Shown: positions 7,630-14,896 of the stretch, in pieces
Position numbering within the stretch: position 1 is the stretch's first letter
How the letters are laid out: each line of letters opens with the position of its first letter
DNA from: Dethiosulfatibacter sp.
GTDB taxonomy: Bacteria; Bacillota_A; Clostridia; Tissierellales; Dethiosulfatibacteraceae
Assembly: GCA_019084435.1 (NCBI GenBank)
Contig: JAHRFV010000186.1
Coordinates: 1 to 35,332 of the forward strand
Reading direction: 5' to 3'
Length of the DNA: 35,332 bases
Notes under the pieces: model-generated
Told to the model about the DNA's origin: nothing
Databases searched by the model: none
What the model saw: the letters and a program-made list of their open reading frames with translations, nothing else
Program-made: the position numbers and the translations under genes

Positions 7630-8043
7630 ATGGGAGTTTTTCAAATGCTAACCTTCATTATGCTATTAACTTATGTTGCCATGATTGATCTTAGGACAAG
7701 AACAATACCAGACCATATACCTGTGCTAATTATTCTTATTGGATTGATTGATATGGAACCCGTTTCAGCAGTATTAGGGCTGATGCTTGTTCCTTTGCCT
7801 TATTTTATTATGGCACTTCTTAAAGAAAACAGCATAGGTGGTGGTGATATTAAACTTATGGGAGCTTGTGGCTTTTACTTAGGCTTACAAGCTGGATATG
7901 TGGCAAGTATTCTTGGGTTGATGCTTGCCATTATCATTCATTTTGCTTATAGCATGATTGGAAATAAAAAGGCGACTAAAAATATACCACTTGGACCATA
8001 TCTAGGAGCAGGCTGTATAATAGCCAATTTTGTAATTAAATAA
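7630..8043 (+). CDS. tadV: Prepilin peptidase (A24 family, CpaA/TadV-like)
   Basis: A 137-residue polytopic aspartic protease that cleaves type IV (Flp) prepilins at the inner membrane. Both catalytic aspartates are visible: D20 in MIDLRTRTIPD and D73 in GGGDIKLM. The short length without an N-terminal methylase domain is typical of the Tad-type enzymes. Likely substrates in the window are the DUF6133-like protein (5907), the DUF4320-like protein (12892) and the pseudopilin at 13284. It begins 3 bases after the PrgI-like gene and opens the Tad module. Confidence 0.88.
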   Translation: MGVFQMLTFIMLLTYVAMIDLRTRTIPDHIPVLIILIGLIDMEPVSAVLGLMLVPLPYFIMALLKENSIGGGDIKLMGACGFYLGLQAGYVASILGLMLAIIIHFAYSMIGNKKATKNIPLGPYLGAGCIIANFVIK

Positions 8044-8070
8044 AAGAAAAGATCAGGAGGAATACAAGCA

Positions 8071-8919
8071 ATGAAAAAAATATTAAGAAACAGGACCGTT
8101 CTAGGGATAGCCAGTATCGTGCTATCTCTAATTATTTGCTTTGGATTGACCCCCTTATTCAATCAGGCTATTTCTGAAAAAGTATCGGTTGTAAGAGTAA
8201 CAGAGAGTATTCAAAAAGGGGATCTAATAACGTCAAAGATGATAGAAACAGTTGAAATTGGTGGATATAATTTGCCAGATACAGTTTTACGTCTGGAAGA
8301 AAATATCGTCGGCAAGTATGCCTTAACAGAACTTCATGCAGGTGACTATGTTTTGAATTCTAAGATTTCAAGTAACCCCCTTGTAAATTATGAGTATTTG
8401 ACAGACTTTGATGGTAGTAATCGAGCTATATCAGTTAGTATTAAAAGCTTTGCTGCAGGTTTATCTGGAAAATTAGAACCAGGGGATATTGTTACGGTCA
8501 TGGCTTCTGATTTTGGTGACATGAGAGAAACGGTAAGCCCTATGGAGCTTCAATATGTAGAGGTACTAGCAGTAACAGCCGGAACAGGTCTTGATACAGA
8601 TGAATATGAAATGGATCAAGAAGCCATAGAAAAAGATAAGGAGTTACCAGCTACATTGACATTAAAGGTAACAGACAAGCAGGCAAAACTACTTGCTGAG
8701 ATGGAAGCTAAGGGTAAAATACATGCAGTCTTTGTGTATCGTGGGACAAATGAAAATGCAGATAAATTCTTATATGAACAGGAGTTGATTTTGACTGAAA
8801 GAGAAGATCCAGAACAAGTTGAGAAAAATGAAACGGATGTTATAACTCAAGATGAAATACAAGGAAGTAACCAAGAAGTTGAGAAAGAAGTGGAGGTAAA
8901 TAAAGGTGAAGAACAATAA
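8071..8919 (+). CDS. cpaB: CpaB/RcpC-like SAF-domain pilus assembly protein
   Basis: A 282-residue protein with an N-terminal membrane anchor (TVLGIASIVLSLIICFGL) and an SAF domain at about residues 40-100, recognisable from ITSKMIETVEI, the NIVGKYALTELHAGDYVL stretch and following strands. A second RcpC/CpaB-type beta domain (about 125-215) contains LEPGDIVTV. The C-terminus is a long Glu/Asn-rich disordered tail. In Tad systems CpaB helps assemble the outer part of the pilus machine; in a Gram-positive cell it probably spans the wall side of the membrane. It overlaps the following ATPase gene by 14 bases. Confidence 0.8.
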   Translation: MKKILRNRTVLGIASIVLSLIICFGLTPLFNQAISEKVSVVRVTESIQKGDLITSKMIETVEIGGYNLPDTVLRLEENIVGKYALTELHAGDYVLNSKISSNPLVNYEYLTDFDGSNRAISVSIKSFAAGLSGKLEPGDIVTVMASDFGDMRETVSPMELQYVEVLAVTAGTGLDTDEYEMDQEAIEKDKELPATLTLKVTDKQAKLLAEMEAKGKIHAVFVYRGTNENADKFLYEQELILTEREDPEQVEKNETDVITQDEIQGSNQEVEKEVEVNKGEEQ

Positions 8920-9727
8920 AATTATTGCTATATGGGGCAATCCAAATAGCGGAAAAACTACCTTGAGCATTAAAATTGCAAACGAACTGGCTAAGAAGAA
9001 CAAAAGTGTCATATTGGTTATGGCGGACTCCTATGCACCGGTTATTCATACCGTACTTCCCTTTACAGAAACAAAGGATCAGTCACTAGGAGCGTTGTTG
9101 TCATCGATTCAGATTTCTCAAGAGAGCATCCTGAAAAAGTGTATTCCAATCCCTAATACCAAGAACCTAAGTGTTTTAAGCTATCTTCATGGAGAAAATA
9201 TTCGAACTTATGCAGATTACGGGAAAGAGAGAATCCTTGATTTTTACATTCTGTTAAAGCATCTTGCAGATCACATTATTGTGGATTGCAGCAGTCAGTT
9301 TCACCATGATTTATTATCAAGAGGTGCACTTGAATTATCAGATCAAGTCATTCGTTTAATATCACCAGACTTAAAGGCCATTAGTTTCTATGACGCTTCG
9401 TTACCTTTATTGGGAGAGAGAAAATACAATGTGGAAAATCATATTAAGGTATTATCCAATGTGAAAGCAGAAATGCCTAAAGATATTGTTGGTAATCGTT
9501 TTGGTGGCATTCAGAATGAACTGGATTATAGTGAAGAACTTCAGCGACAAGTACTTGAAGCAAGGCTCTTTGAAACATTAACAGATAAAAAGAGCGAGGG
9601 ATACAATAAGCAACTTCAAAGCCTTATGGATACATTGTTCTTTGGTGAAGATGACTATGAGAAAAAAGAAAAGAAGAAGGAAAAGAACCTTAAAATGGGT
9701 TTTCTCAAAAAAGGAAGTGATGTGTAA
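8906..9727 (+). CDS. P-loop ATPase of the Tad module (ParA/MinD-like)
   Basis: A 273-residue ATPase from a GTG start placed after GGAGGTAAATAAA. Walker A is GNPNSGKTT (11-19), followed by the helix LSIKIANELAKKNKSVILVMAD; the DHIIVDCSS strand near residue 125 is the Walker B-like region. The C-terminus is Lys-rich (KKEKKKEKN). Its place between CpaB and CpaF genes is where Tad loci encode the CpaE/TadZ ATPase, but a better TadZ match (pseudo-receiver plus ParA fold) lies at 23917, so this may be a second, catalytically competent partner. It uses a normal P-loop lysine. Confidence 0.7.
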   Translation: MKNNKIIAIWGNPNSGKTTLSIKIANELAKKNKSVILVMADSYAPVIHTVLPFTETKDQSLGALLSSIQISQESILKKCIPIPNTKNLSVLSYLHGENIRTYADYGKERILDFYILLKHLADHIIVDCSSQFHHDLLSRGALELSDQVIRLISPDLKAISFYDASLPLLGERKYNVENHIKVLSNVKAEMPKDIVGNRFGGIQNELDYSEELQRQVLEARLFETLTDKKSEGYNKQLQSLMDTLFFGEDDYEKKEKKKEKNLKMGFLKKGSDV

Positions 9728-11071
9728 ATGAGTGGTGTGTTTTTAGATTCAGCAAAGAATATCCGAGATTTTTCTGATATCCTTCATGAAGTGCAGGAAT
9801 ATATATCAGGAAAATATGCAATTTTAATATCCCATGACAGCGAAAATCAAAAAGACCAGATGAAGTCCTACATCACCAAGTATCTGATGGACTATTCATT
9901 AGCGGTTGAAGATATGAACCTAGATGAGTTGGTAGAAACCCTATACTCAGAAATGGCAGAATATTCATTTCTAACCAAGTATATTTTTCGTAGTGACATA
10001 GAAGAAATCAATATTAACGGATGGAATGATATTAAGGTCACTTATTCAAATGGCGAAATTTTACCGATAAAAGAAACCTTTAATTCACCAAGCCATGCCA
10101 TTGATGTCATCCGAAGACTGCTTCATAAAAGCGGTATGATTCTTGACCAGTCACAGCCTATTGTTGTGGGTCATTTATCTGAGCGTATTAGAATCACAGT
10201 TTTAGGACAAGGTGTTATAGATCCCGCAATAGGTGTTGCGGTTTCCATTCGTATTGTTAATCCCAAGAAACTGGTCAAAGAGGATTTTATTAGACAGAAT
10301 ACAGCAAGCGAGGAAATGCTAGACTTCCTGTCATTGGCACATCGATATGGTGAAAGCCTTTGTATAACAGGTGCAACGTCTAGCGGTAAAACCACTCTCA
10401 TGAGTTGGATTCTTTCAACACTACCGGATAACAAGAGACTCTATACCATTGAAAACGGGACAAGAGAGTTTAATCTAGTCAAGAAAAATGAAAAAGGTGA
10501 AGTTATCAACAATGTTATCCACACCGTAACACGACATAGCGATGATCCAAAACAGAATATTACCATGGTAAAACTCCTTGAAACAGGACTTACAGTGAAC
10601 CCAGATTATATCTGTGTAGCTGAGATGAAGTCGGAAGAAGCTTTTTTCGCCCAAGAATCGGCGAGGACTGGCCATGGGGTGACAACTACCATTCATGCCA
10701 GCTCTTGTATTGCCACCTATTATCGAATGGTAACCCTGTGTAAACAGCGCTATGATATGGATGAAAGAACCCTTTATAATCTGGTAACGGAAGCCTTTCC
10801 CATTGTTGCTTTTTCAAAAAAGCTAGAAGACAACTCAAGGCATATCATGGAAATTACCGAATGTGAAATTAAAGATGATGGAACAAGAGCAATCAGGACA
10901 TTATATAAATTCAATGTTATAGACAATGCTGTTGTAGATGGGAAACTTAAAATCATTGGAAAATATGAAAAGGTCAATGACATATCATTATCTTTAAAGA
11001 AAAGACTTCTGGAAAACGGTATGCCAAGTAGCCTTTTAGAAGGGTTTAAAGGAGGTGGAGACCATGAGTAG
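9728..11071 (+). CDS. cpaF: CpaF/TadA secretion ATPase
   Basis: A 447-residue hexameric ATPase of the type II/IV secretion superfamily that powers Tad pilus assembly. The N-terminal domain contains EEININGWNDIKV, the typical CpaF strand pair. Walker A is GATSSGKT (215-222), and an Asp/Glu box lies at RLYTIENGTREF. The Walker B region PDYICVAEMKSEEAF is followed by the conserved GHGVTTTIHASS histidine box. The gene begins directly after the stop of the previous gene and overlaps tadB by 8 bases. VirB11-like ATPases of conjugation share this fold, but the flanking CpaB, TadB and TadC genes favour CpaF. Confidence 0.92.
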   Translation: MSGVFLDSAKNIRDFSDILHEVQEYISGKYAILISHDSENQKDQMKSYITKYLMDYSLAVEDMNLDELVETLYSEMAEYSFLTKYIFRSDIEEININGWNDIKVTYSNGEILPIKETFNSPSHAIDVIRRLLHKSGMILDQSQPIVVGHLSERIRITVLGQGVIDPAIGVAVSIRIVNPKKLVKEDFIRQNTASEEMLDFLSLAHRYGESLCITGATSSGKTTLMSWILSTLPDNKRLYTIENGTREFNLVKKNEKGEVINNVIHTVTRHSDDPKQNITMVKLLETGLTVNPDYICVAEMKSEEAFFAQESARTGHGVTTTIHASSCIATYYRMVTLCKQRYDMDERTLYNLVTEAFPIVAFSKKLEDNSRHIMEITECEIKDDGTRAIRTLYKFNVIDNAVVDGKLKIIGKYEKVNDISLSLKKRLLENGMPSSLLEGFKGGGDHE

Positions 11072-11993
11072 TTTATTATTTATCGCATTTATTGCCATGA
11101 TTAGTGGTCTCTTTGTTACATTTGAACTTTCACCCTTTGACTTGGCAACGGACATTTTGAAAAATAGAAATAAAAAGGAACAGCCATTAAATGAAAGAAT
11201 CAAAGCATTAACCAGTAAGAAAAAGAAAAAAGGACTGAAAAAGCTTATTGATGAAACCAAACACGTACTAAAAATGAACAATAAAGAGAATCTATTTATG
11301 CTGATTGTCATACTATCCCTAGTATTTATGACCATCGGCTTTTTTATTGCCATTACACTAAATAATATGTTCCTTGTACCAGTACTAGCCATTGGTTTTT
11401 CATTACTTCCTTTTTGGTACGTCCAGTTTACAGCGACAAAATGGAAAAAGGGATTAAACAGTGAACTGGAAACAGCTTTATCAATCATTACAACATCTTA
11501 TTTAAGAAGTGAGAGTATTATCACTGCCATAGAAGAAAACGTCAACTATATCAATCCACCAGTTCAGGATGTATTTCATGTTTTTTTAACACAGACGAAG
11601 CTTATAAATGCTAATACAAAAATGGCTCTGGAAAGCTTAAAACCTAAAATAGAAAGCTCAGTATTTCATGAGTGGGTGGATGCACTCATTGATTGCCAGG
11701 AAGATAAAAACCTTAAAAGTACGCTGACACCTATTGTATCTAAATTATCAGATATGAGAATGGTCTCAGCAGAACTTGATTATCTTCTCTATGAACCCAT
11801 TAAAGAATTTGTTACCATGGGCATATTATTAATCGGTAACATACCACTCATGTATATGCTCAACAAAGATTGGTACCATACCTTGATGTTCACAGGCATT
11901 GGTAAATTCGTACTGGCAGTTTGTGGTATCGTCATATTTATTTCTTTGGCAGTCGTCGTTAAATTATCTAAGCCTGTGGAATATAAGAGGTAG
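11064..11993 (+). CDS. tadB: TadB-like pilus inner-membrane platform protein
   Basis: A 309-residue type II secretion F-like protein. The ATG at 11064 is 8 bases after GGAGG; an in-frame GTG at 11055 overlaps that ribosome binding site and is rejected. An N-terminal membrane segment is followed by a basic cytoplasmic stretch (ALTSKKKKKGLKK), two hydrophobic helices (about residues 75-115), a soluble helical domain (about 120-240) containing ALSIITTSYLRSESI, and a final hairpin of membrane helices ending in VKLSKPVEYKR. It pairs with the TadC-like protein 14 bases downstream, the usual Tad platform arrangement. Confidence 0.8.
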   Translation: MSSLLFIAFIAMISGLFVTFELSPFDLATDILKNRNKKEQPLNERIKALTSKKKKKGLKKLIDETKHVLKMNNKENLFMLIVILSLVFMTIGFFIAITLNNMFLVPVLAIGFSLLPFWYVQFTATKWKKGLNSELETALSIITTSYLRSESIITAIEENVNYINPPVQDVFHVFLTQTKLINANTKMALESLKPKIESSVFHEWVDALIDCQEDKNLKSTLTPIVSKLSDMRMVSAELDYLLYEPIKEFVTMGILLIGNIPLMYMLNKDWYHTLMFTGIGKFVLAVCGIVIFISLAVVVKLSKPVEYKR

Positions 11994-12007
11994 AAAGGGG
12001 TGATAGG

Positions 12008-12880
12008 ATGATACAAATTTTACTTTTATTTTCGATATCCTTTTCTTTAGGTGTGTATCTGATTTTGAAGGACCTAGTAAAATTGCCTTCAGGACGAGCT
12101 ATTAAAGCGGTCCACGTCATAGATAAAAGGGAAAGAAAAAAATCTAAGAATCTTGAAGTATTAATCAATGAATGGGCGATTAAATTATCTAAAGTAGTCC
12201 ATATGACAGATTACAGCAGAAGAAAACTTACAGCGACTTTAAAATCAGCAAATATAAAGCTCTCGCCTGAAACCTTTGTTGCAAGAGCTTGGCTAAAAGC
12301 AGGGATGATGCTACTTTTTATAATCCCTGCTTTATTTATTTTCCCCATGGTATTTCCGGTTGTATTGTTTTTAGCAGTAGCAGTCTATTTCAAAGAAATC
12401 CGAAGTGCAGATGAAGCTGTCAGAAAAAGAAGGGAAGAGATCGAGTTTGAGTTGCCACGTTTTGTCTCAACCTTGTCTCAGGAATTAAAAGCCAATCGAA
12501 ATGTGCTTAATATCCTAGAAACCTACAAACAAAATGCGGGCAAGAGTTTTAAGAATGAGCTAGAGATTACCGTGGCAGACATGAAGTCAGGAAGCTATGA
12601 ATCAGCCCTTACAAGAATGGAAGCAAGGCTCAACAGCCCATCATTGTCTGAAACGATTCGTGGGCTTATTGGTGTACTACGAGGGGATGATGGTGTTGTG
12701 TATTTTCAAATGCTATCCCATGATTTGAAACAGTTAGAGTTGCAACGATTAAAGACAATTGCCATGAAAAGACCGGCAAAGATAAGGAAGTATTCCTTTG
12801 CCATGCTCTTTTGCTTTTTGATGATGTATCTATCTGTTATGTTTGTTGAAATTATTGAAACCCTTGGGAAACTATTTTAG
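12008..12880 (+). CDS. tadC: TadC-like pilus inner-membrane platform protein
   Basis: A 290-residue type II secretion F-domain protein. It has an N-terminal membrane helix, a cytoplasmic helical region, a hydrophobic pair (MMLLFIIPALFIFPMVFPVVLFLAVAV region), and the F domain, in which EIEFELPRFVSTLSQELKA is the typical first helix. A C-terminal membrane helix (FAMLFCFLMMYLSVMFVE) follows. It starts after AAAGGGGTG. With TadB it would form the membrane platform that the CpaF ATPase turns to extend the pilus. Domain layout is complete and no lesion is seen. Confidence 0.8.
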   Translation: MIQILLLFSISFSLGVYLILKDLVKLPSGRAIKAVHVIDKRERKKSKNLEVLINEWAIKLSKVVHMTDYSRRKLTATLKSANIKLSPETFVARAWLKAGMMLLFIIPALFIFPMVFPVVLFLAVAVYFKEIRSADEAVRKRREEIEFELPRFVSTLSQELKANRNVLNILETYKQNAGKSFKNELEITVADMKSGSYESALTRMEARLNSPSLSETIRGLIGVLRGDDGVVYFQMLSHDLKQLELQRLKTIAMKRPAKIRKYSFAMLFCFLMMYLSVMFVEIIETLGKLF

Positions 12881-12891
12881 GAGGTGGTGGA

Positions 12892-13284
12892 ATGATAGAA
12901 ATTTTAAAATCAAAACGGGGAGAGGGTTATATTGATGTGGTGGTTGTTGTCCTTGTAGCAATGATGGTCATTGCTATGGCAGTGAAGGTCTATCCTGTTT
13001 TTGTGGTAAAAAGCGATTTAAACACATTTGCTAACGAGCTTGCAAGAGTGGCTGAAATTGAAGGGCGAATTGGTTCAGAAACCACGGCCAAAAAAAATGA
13101 ACTCAGGTCAAGTCTTGGGATTGATCCAACAGTGAATTGGTCTACATCAGGGAATATTGATCTCAATGAAGAGTTTAGCCTTGTTTTAACATTACCTGTA
13201 GATATTGGCTTTTTTGAATTTGGCTCTTTTCCCATTACCTTGACAGCCAAAGCAACAGGCAGATCGGAGGTATATCACAAGTGA
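12892..13284 (+). CDS. DUF4320-like pseudopilin
   Basis: A 130-residue protein after GGAGGTGGTGG. The N-terminus carries a short basic leader ending KRGEGYID and a hydrophobic helix (VVVVVLVAMMVIAMAV), followed by a beta-rich exported domain. This is the layout of TadE-like pseudopilins and of DUF4320 proteins of clostridial elements. The G-E-G-x-x-D motif at the start of the hydrophobic helix repeats that in the DUF6133-like protein (5907). It is probably processed by the prepilin peptidase and incorporated into the pilus or its tip; that is inference. Confidence 0.72.
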   Translation: MIEILKSKRGEGYIDVVVVVLVAMMVIAMAVKVYPVFVVKSDLNTFANELARVAEIEGRIGSETTAKKNELRSSLGIDPTVNWSTSGNIDLNEEFSLVLTLPVDIGFFEFGSFPITLTAKATGRSEVYHK

Positions 13285-13802
13285 TGAAAATCATAAAAGA
13301 TAAACAAGGCAGTGCAGCACTCTTTGCCATTGTCATTATTTTATGTCTGATACTTCTCTTTACAGTTGCAAGTGAATACTTAAGATTACAAATCATAGCA
13401 AGTGGTGTCAGAGATGCCCTACAATCTTCTGTTATTGCTGTAGCGACTGAAAACTATGACGAAGTCTACAACGGTTTAAGAGAAGGCTATTCTGGTGGTT
13501 ATCAGCTAGATGAGATGGATAGATGGGAAGAGCGTGTTGATTCAGGTGCAGTGCTCATGAAATTAAGTGATAAACTGGGACTAATCGGTGGAAATAAATA
13601 TGCAGGTGGGTATTTGGAATATCGTTTATACGATTTGGATATTCAGATCAATAATGCACCTTTTGCAACGAGTGACAATAACACCAGGTTTGAAGCAGAA
13701 GGCTGGGTGACACTGCTTGTACCTTTATCCTTTGGTTGGAAGCACTTACCGCCAATGGAGATTCGTCTTAAAGTCAATGCAGGATATAGTCCCAAATTCT
13801 AA
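13284..13802 (+). CDS. TadE/TadG-like pseudopilin
   Basis: A 172-residue protein whose ATG shares one base with the upstream stop (TGATG), indicating translational coupling; a GTG at 13281 is an equally placed alternative. It has a short leader KIIKDKQGSAALF, a hydrophobic helix (AIVIILCLILLFTVAS) and an exported alpha/beta domain. The Q-G/S-A-A boundary resembles a prepilin peptidase site. It ends the Tad operon; the next gene follows a 98-base gap with its own promoter. The specific family name is not certain; pseudopilin is inferred from layout and position. Confidence 0.62.
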   Translation: MKIIKDKQGSAALFAIVIILCLILLFTVASEYLRLQIIASGVRDALQSSVIAVATENYDEVYNGLREGYSGGYQLDEMDRWEERVDSGAVLMKLSDKLGLIGGNKYAGGYLEYRLYDLDIQINNAPFATSDNNTRFEAEGWVTLLVPLSFGWKHLPPMEIRLKVNAGYSPKF

Positions 13803-13819
13803 AAAAAATAAGCTAAGTG

Positions 13820-13878
13820 TAGACAAACTAAATCTCTGATGATAATATGTAGATATATAACATGTATATATTATACAT
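13820..13878 (+). promoter_or_regulatory. Promoter and palindromic operator of the padR-like gene
   Basis: A TAGACA box (13820-13825) and TAATAT (13843-13848) are separated by 17 bases. Just downstream, ATGTATA-TAT-TATACAT (13862-13878) is a perfect 7+7 dyad. PadR-family regulators are known to bind ATGT/ACAT-type palindromes near their own promoters, so autoregulation is likely. An in-frame ATG at 13862 lies inside the dyad and is unlikely to be the start. Confidence 0.5.
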
Positions 13879-13900
13879 ATCATTATTGGAGTTGATGAAA

Positions 13901-14227
13901 ATGAAAAATAAACCAGCTATAAATCTGAATGAACCAAGCTTTTATATCTTATTGGCACTATCTAAAGAGCCTATGAGTGGTTACGAACTGACAAGAGATA
14001 TACTAAATATCACAAAAGGTAGACTTGAAATAAAAACAGGGACTATGTATCCAACTCTTAAGAAGCTGTTGGACCTTAAGCTCATAGAACAGATTGATGA
14101 GACCAGTCAGGAAAGAAATAAGAAGATATATCAATTAACGGAAGAAGGGAAGAAAACTCTTCAACATGAAGTTGATATGTTGAAAGAAAAATTAGAAGAA
14201 GTAAAGTTGATTATGAACGAAAACTAA
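13901..14227 (+). CDS. PadR-family transcriptional regulator
   Basis: A 108-residue winged-helix protein. The HTH region holds FYILLALSKEPMSGYEL, the typical PadR first helices, followed by KTGTMYPTLKKLLDLKLI as recognition helix and wing. The C-terminus is a helical dimerisation segment (EGKKTLQHEVDMLKEKL). I chose the ATG at 13901 (9 bases after TTGGAG). It sits between the Tad module and the downstream surface-protein genes with a palindrome just upstream, so it probably controls its own transcript and the genes that follow. It may tune transfer or pilus expression; the ligand is unknown. Confidence 0.85.
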   Translation: MKNKPAINLNEPSFYILLALSKEPMSGYELTRDILNITKGRLEIKTGTMYPTLKKLLDLKLIEQIDETSQERNKKIYQLTEEGKKTLQHEVDMLKEKLEEVKLIMNEN

Positions 14228-14241
14228 GGAGGTCGTGGAAT

Positions 14242-14829
14242 ATGAAAAAAACAAATCCTAAACAAATAAATCTGGTTATAGGAACATCTTTAATCATAGT
14301 TGCAGTAATATTAGGTGCTTTGATTTTTTCAAAGCTTAATACTCAAGAAGTTGCAAAGGACAATGTATTATCTGATCGAGATAATGTACCCATTGTTGAA
14401 GAAATTGATGAATCAGATGTGCTAGAACAAGTTGTTGAAGTTCCAAAAATTAAGGATACTGAAACGAAAGTGACAGAAGATAAAGAAGAAGTTACTTCCA
14501 TTGAGGAGCCGATGCCTGAACCACCAGAAAAACCAGAACTAGAAGCACCAAAGGACAAACCGGAAACTAATGATGATTTAGAAGATATGGATAATATACC
14601 AGAATACAATGAAGAAGAATTGGTTATTGAACCTGAGGAAGTTGTTGTGGTAAATGGAACAGAAGAAACAACAGAACCAGCAGTAGAAGAGGAAGAGCAC
14701 GAAAGTAATTTAGTACCACTATCTGATAATCCTTTTTTAAATCCAGCGAATGCAGGGAATCCAGTTGAGGTAGATGGTGAAGATTATTATGAAGATGGAA
14801 GAAAAGCTGGGGAAGGCGACAAATTTTAA
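14242..14829 (+). CDS. Membrane-anchored acidic Pro/Glu-rich protein
   Basis: A 195-residue protein with an N-terminal membrane helix (INLVIGTSLIIVAVILGALIFS) and a long exported, very acidic, Pro/Glu/Val-rich and probably disordered region (about 40-160). The C-terminus is more ordered: DNPFLNPANAGNPVEVDGEDYY and a final EGDKF. From memory, related tails occur on other transfer-region proteins, which suggests a conserved docking motif. It begins 14 bases after the padR-like stop with AAGGAGG, so it is under the same promoter. Probably a wall-spanning spacer or adaptor; function not established. Confidence 0.65.
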   Translation: MKKTNPKQINLVIGTSLIIVAVILGALIFSKLNTQEVAKDNVLSDRDNVPIVEEIDESDVLEQVVEVPKIKDTETKVTEDKEEVTSIEEPMPEPPEKPELEAPKDKPETNDDLEDMDNIPEYNEEELVIEPEEVVVVNGTEETTEPAVEEEEHESNLVPLSDNPFLNPANAGNPVEVDGEDYYEDGRKAGEGDKF

Positions 14830-14846
14830 CCGATTAAAAATACTTG

Positions 14847-14882
14847 AGACAGTTTCTTAGAAAGTAGGAGCTGTCTTTTTTT
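14847..14882 (+). terminator. Intrinsic terminator or attenuator before the large surface-protein gene
   Basis: AGACAG (14847-14852) pairs with CTGTCT (14871-14876), followed by seven T. The loop contains a minor TTTC/GAAA stem. The short stem predicts partial termination, which would lower expression of the genes downstream relative to the padR-like and acidic-protein genes. Confidence 0.45.
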
Positions 14883-14896
14883 ATGGAGGAATGAAA

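Noticed and set aside
13862..13900. Upstream ATG start for the PadR-like gene
   Set aside because: It falls inside the palindromic operator and lacks a ribosome binding site; ATG 13901 fits.
14343..14609. Minus-strand Ser-rich frame
   Set aside because: A mirror of the Glu-rich coding strand; composition artefact.
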